DNA from: CAXYVC01 sp964292295
GTDB taxonomy: Bacteria; Acidobacteriota; Holophagae; Holophagales; Holophagaceae
Reading direction: 5' to 3'
Assembly: GCA_964292295.1 (NCBI GenBank)
Contig: CAXYVC010000059.1
Location: 1-15,673, forward strand
Length of the DNA stretch: 15,673 nt
Shown here: piece by piece, positions 14,382-15,673 of the stretch
Position numbering within the stretch: position 1 is the stretch's first letter
Layout: each line of letters starts with the position of its first letter
Position numbers and translations under genes: made by a program
Notes under the pieces: generated by a model
Seen by the model: only the letters and a program-made list of their open reading frames with translations
The model's database searches: none
What the model was told of the DNA's origin: nothing

Positions 14382-15319
14382 CCATTCCCCGAGATCCGCC
14401 CCAGCGTGCGCAGCCAGTGGCGATGACGGACCCGCCGCAGGGCGGTGCCCCGCACCCGCTTCTGGTACTGGGCGGTGCCCCGGGGCAGCTCCGCCGCGGA
14501 AAGCGTGTGCAGCGGGCTCGCGCCGCCCCAGAGCCCCGGGTCCCCCCAGAGGGGCCCCCCGTTCCAGGGGCAGGCCTCCTGGCATCGGTCGCAGCCCGCG
14601 GCCCAGCCGCTGCGGCGCATGGCCTCCGCCACGCCCGCGGGCGGATCCGCCTCCGTCTCCAGGTTGTAGGTGGTGAGGCAGCGGGAGGGATCCAGCCGGA
14701 AGGCGTCGAGGGCGCCGCTGGGACAGGCCTCCAGACAGGCCCGGCAGGTGCCGCAGCGGTGGCCCTGGAAGGGGGTGTCGGGCGGAAGCTCCGCGTCCAG
14801 GAGCAGCACGCCCAGGAAGCCCCAGCTGCCCGCCTTGCCCGCGATCAGCAGCGTGTTCCGGCCCTGCCAGCCCAGCCCCGCCCGCACGGCGAGCTGGCGC
14901 TCCAGCAGGGGCGCCGTGTCGACGCAGACGCGGCCCGAAAGCCCCGGACGGCGCGCCTGGGCCTCCCGCAGAAGACGCGACAGGCGGCCCTTCAGCACCG
15001 TGTGGTAGTCCCGCCCCCACAGGTAGCGGCTCAGGCGCAGGCTCCCGGGCGCCGCGCCGGGCACGGCCTCCGGCCGCGCGTAGGGGAAGAAGCCCACCAG
15101 GGCCGTGCGGGCGCCGGCCATCACCCGCTGGGGATCCAGCAGCGCCTCCCGCTCCAGATAGGGAAAGAGGGCGCGCCCGCCGCCGTCCAGCCAGGCGTCC
15201 AGGCCCGCTGCCACCCCGGGGAAGGGCGCACAGGAGGCGAAGCCCACCCGCGCGAAGCCCAGGGCAAGCGCCTCCGCGCGCAGCCACGCCCTGAAGCTTT
15301 CCGAGTCCTCGGTCTTCAA
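14375..15319 (-). CDS. queG: Epoxyqueuosine reductase QueG
   Basis: A 314-residue cobalamin- and iron-sulfur-dependent enzyme that reduces epoxyqueuosine to queuosine in tRNA, the last step of queuosine synthesis. Seen are RYLWGRDYHTVLKGRL (98-113), VDTAPLLER with the catalytic D134, GLGWQGRNTLLI (148-159), the first cluster motif CGTCRACLEACP (C189, C192, C195, C199), C214 in RCLTTYNLE, and CDRCQEACPWN (C243, C246, C250). Together they form the two 4Fe-4S clusters. It is shorter than E. coli QueG (379) because the C-terminal HEAT-like region is missing. There is no in-frame ATG nearby that does not invade the divergent gene. A TTG at 15319, with GGGAG ten bases upstream, is the likeliest start and leaves 18 nt to the divergent ATG. 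Confidence 0.92.
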   Translation of the reverse strand: MKTEDSESFRAWLRAEALALGFARVGFASCAPFPGVAAGLDAWLDGGGRALFPYLEREALLDPQRVMAGARTALVGFFPYARPEAVPGAAPGSLRLSRYLWGRDYHTVLKGRLSRLLREAQARRPGLSGRVCVDTAPLLERQLAVRAGLGWQGRNTLLIAGKAGSWGFLGVLLLDAELPPDTPFQGHRCGTCRACLEACPSGALDAFRLDPSRCLTTYNLETEADPPAGVAEAMRRSGWAAGCDRCQEACPWNGGPLWGDPGLWGGASPLHTLSAAELPRGTAQYQKRVRGTALRRVRHRHWLRTLGRISGNGE

Positions 15320-15325
15320 TCCGCC

Positions 15326-15331
15326 TACACT
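15326..15331 (+). promoter_or_regulatory. -10-like hexamer TACACT before the last gene
   Basis: TACACT matches TATAAT at four of six positions and ends six bases before the ATG at 15338. It fills most of the 18-nt gap to the divergent queG start. Any -35 would lie inside queG and is not clear. The spacing again fits a leaderless transcript. Confidence 0.35.
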
Positions 15332-15337
15332 CCCTGC

Positions 15338-15673
15338 ATGGATATCCTGACGCTGGATCTGGGCGACGTCACCCTCGGCCAGGCGCTCTCCGAGCTGAGC
15401 CGCGCCCTGGCCCAGCATCCCGCGATGCCCCTCCGCGTGCTCGCGCAGGGCGACGAGGTGATGCGCAGCAACCTGGAGCGCTACCTGGCCCGCCAAGCCC
15501 GAGCCTTCACGGTCTCCACGGAAGGCCGCCCGAAGATAACGAATTGGGATAACGCAGCGACTAGCAGTCATTCACACGGCAATAAATCTGTTTTAGACGC
15601 TATTACGCAGGCATTGTTGGACAGTTGGAATACAAATTCCAGCTCTATTAGTAGTCTATCTGCCGCAATGGCT
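15338..15673 (+). CDS. Chimeric open frame: small TusA-like N-terminus joined to phage structural sequence (partial)
   Basis: From the ATG at 15338 the frame is open to the window end (112 codons, no stop). Residues 1 to about 65 have the GC-rich codon use of the region. They start MDILTLDLGDVTLGQALSEL and include PLRVLAQGDEVMRSNLERYL, followed by ARQARAFTVSTEGR. The strand-helix-strand layout recalls small TusA-like sulfur-carrier proteins, but the CPxP motif is absent, so that is only a weak suggestion. From about residue 66 the sequence changes to AT-rich codons and phage-type protein. The native gene is probably cut near 15530 and its true C-terminus is missing. As a TusA-like protein it would be nearly complete at the junction. 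Whether the fused reading is ever made depends on whether the junction is real. Confidence 0.45.
   Translation, partial: MDILTLDLGDVTLGQALSELSRALAQHPAMPLRVLAQGDEVMRSNLERYLARQARAFTVSTEGRPKITNWDNAATSSHSHGNKSVLDAITQALLDSWNTNSSSISSLSAAMA
15533..15673 (+). other. Foreign low-GC segment encoding a phage tail/structural-protein motif
   Basis: Over 15541-15673, 58 of 133 bases are G or C (44%), against about 73% in 15421-15480. Codons such as AAT, AAA, TTA, ATA and ACA appear, which are rare elsewhere in the window. The plus-strand frame in register with 15338 reads NWDNAATSSHSHGNKSVLD, then AITQALLDSWN and a Ser-rich tail. The pattern W-D-x-A...H-S-H-x-N-K-x-V-L-D...W-N is, from memory, a recurring module of phage tail-fibre or minor structural proteins in low-GC Firmicutes and Bacteroidetes phages. 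The switch falls at about 15530-15536. No att-like repeat, transposon end or tRNA is visible there. A contig-edge chimera is the simplest explanation; integration is the alternative. Confidence 0.7.

Noticed and set aside
15320..15571. Longer queG start giving 398 residues
   Set aside because: It would run through the divergent gene and begin in the low-GC foreign segment; the extra residues do not look like QueG.
15533..15673. Prophage or integrative element attachment site at the junction
   Set aside because: Only about 140 bases of foreign sequence are present, with no integrase, tRNA or direct repeat; a contig-edge chimera explains it more simply.

Overview
The window is very GC-rich (roughly 70% by eye), densely packed and entirely chromosomal in character up to about position 15530. 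Codon use, Gram-negative features (a two-membrane-type sensor kinase and a lipid A-type Gfo/Idh oxidoreductase) and the mix of families fit an acidobacterium of the Holophaga/Geothrix type. That placement is an inference from general familiarity, not a search result.

Left to right: (1) the 5' end of an unrecognised gene runs off the left edge on the minus strand; (2) a plus-strand operon holds a LigB-type class III extradiol dioxygenase-like protein, the AmmeMemoRadiSam radical SAM enzyme AmrS (1-nt overlap) and a large hybrid sensor histidine kinase (3-nt gap); (3) a convergent minus-strand gene encodes an exported SpoIID/LytB-type lytic transglycosylase; (4) a divergent plus-strand gene encodes an alpha/beta hydrolase; (5) a minus-strand operon holds a Gfo/Idh/MocA oxidoreductase, a GNAT acetyltransferase (4-nt overlap) and a beta-lactamase-fold serine hydrolase whose nucleophile serine is replaced by proline; (6) a plus-strand gene encodes an exported C1 (bleomycin-hydrolase-like) peptidase; (7) a minus-strand run holds queG, speA, a small protein of unknown function and purN; (8) a plus-strand gene starts at 15338 next to queG.

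The most abrupt feature is at the right end. Near 15533 base composition falls from over 70% GC to about 44% GC (58 of 133 bases over 15541-15673). The encoded protein switches in frame to a phage tail/structural-protein motif of the form W-D-x-A...H-S-H-x-N-K-x-V-L-D. This is most likely an assembly or library chimera at a contig edge, but it could be a real junction with phage DNA.

Other points of interest are: a repeated start-site architecture, in which a -10-like hexamer ends 5-6 nt before the ATG at six genes, suggesting leaderless transcription; the loss of the catalytic serine and truncated N-terminus of the serine hydrolase; an AmmeMemoRadiSam pair lacking AMMECR1 in view but linked to a sensor kinase; and convergent gene pairs separated by only 3-12 nt with no intrinsic terminators. 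I saw no tRNA, rRNA, CRISPR array, insertion sequence or gene-free stretch longer than about 100 bases. I did not find a clear, complete, previously undescribed multi-gene system.
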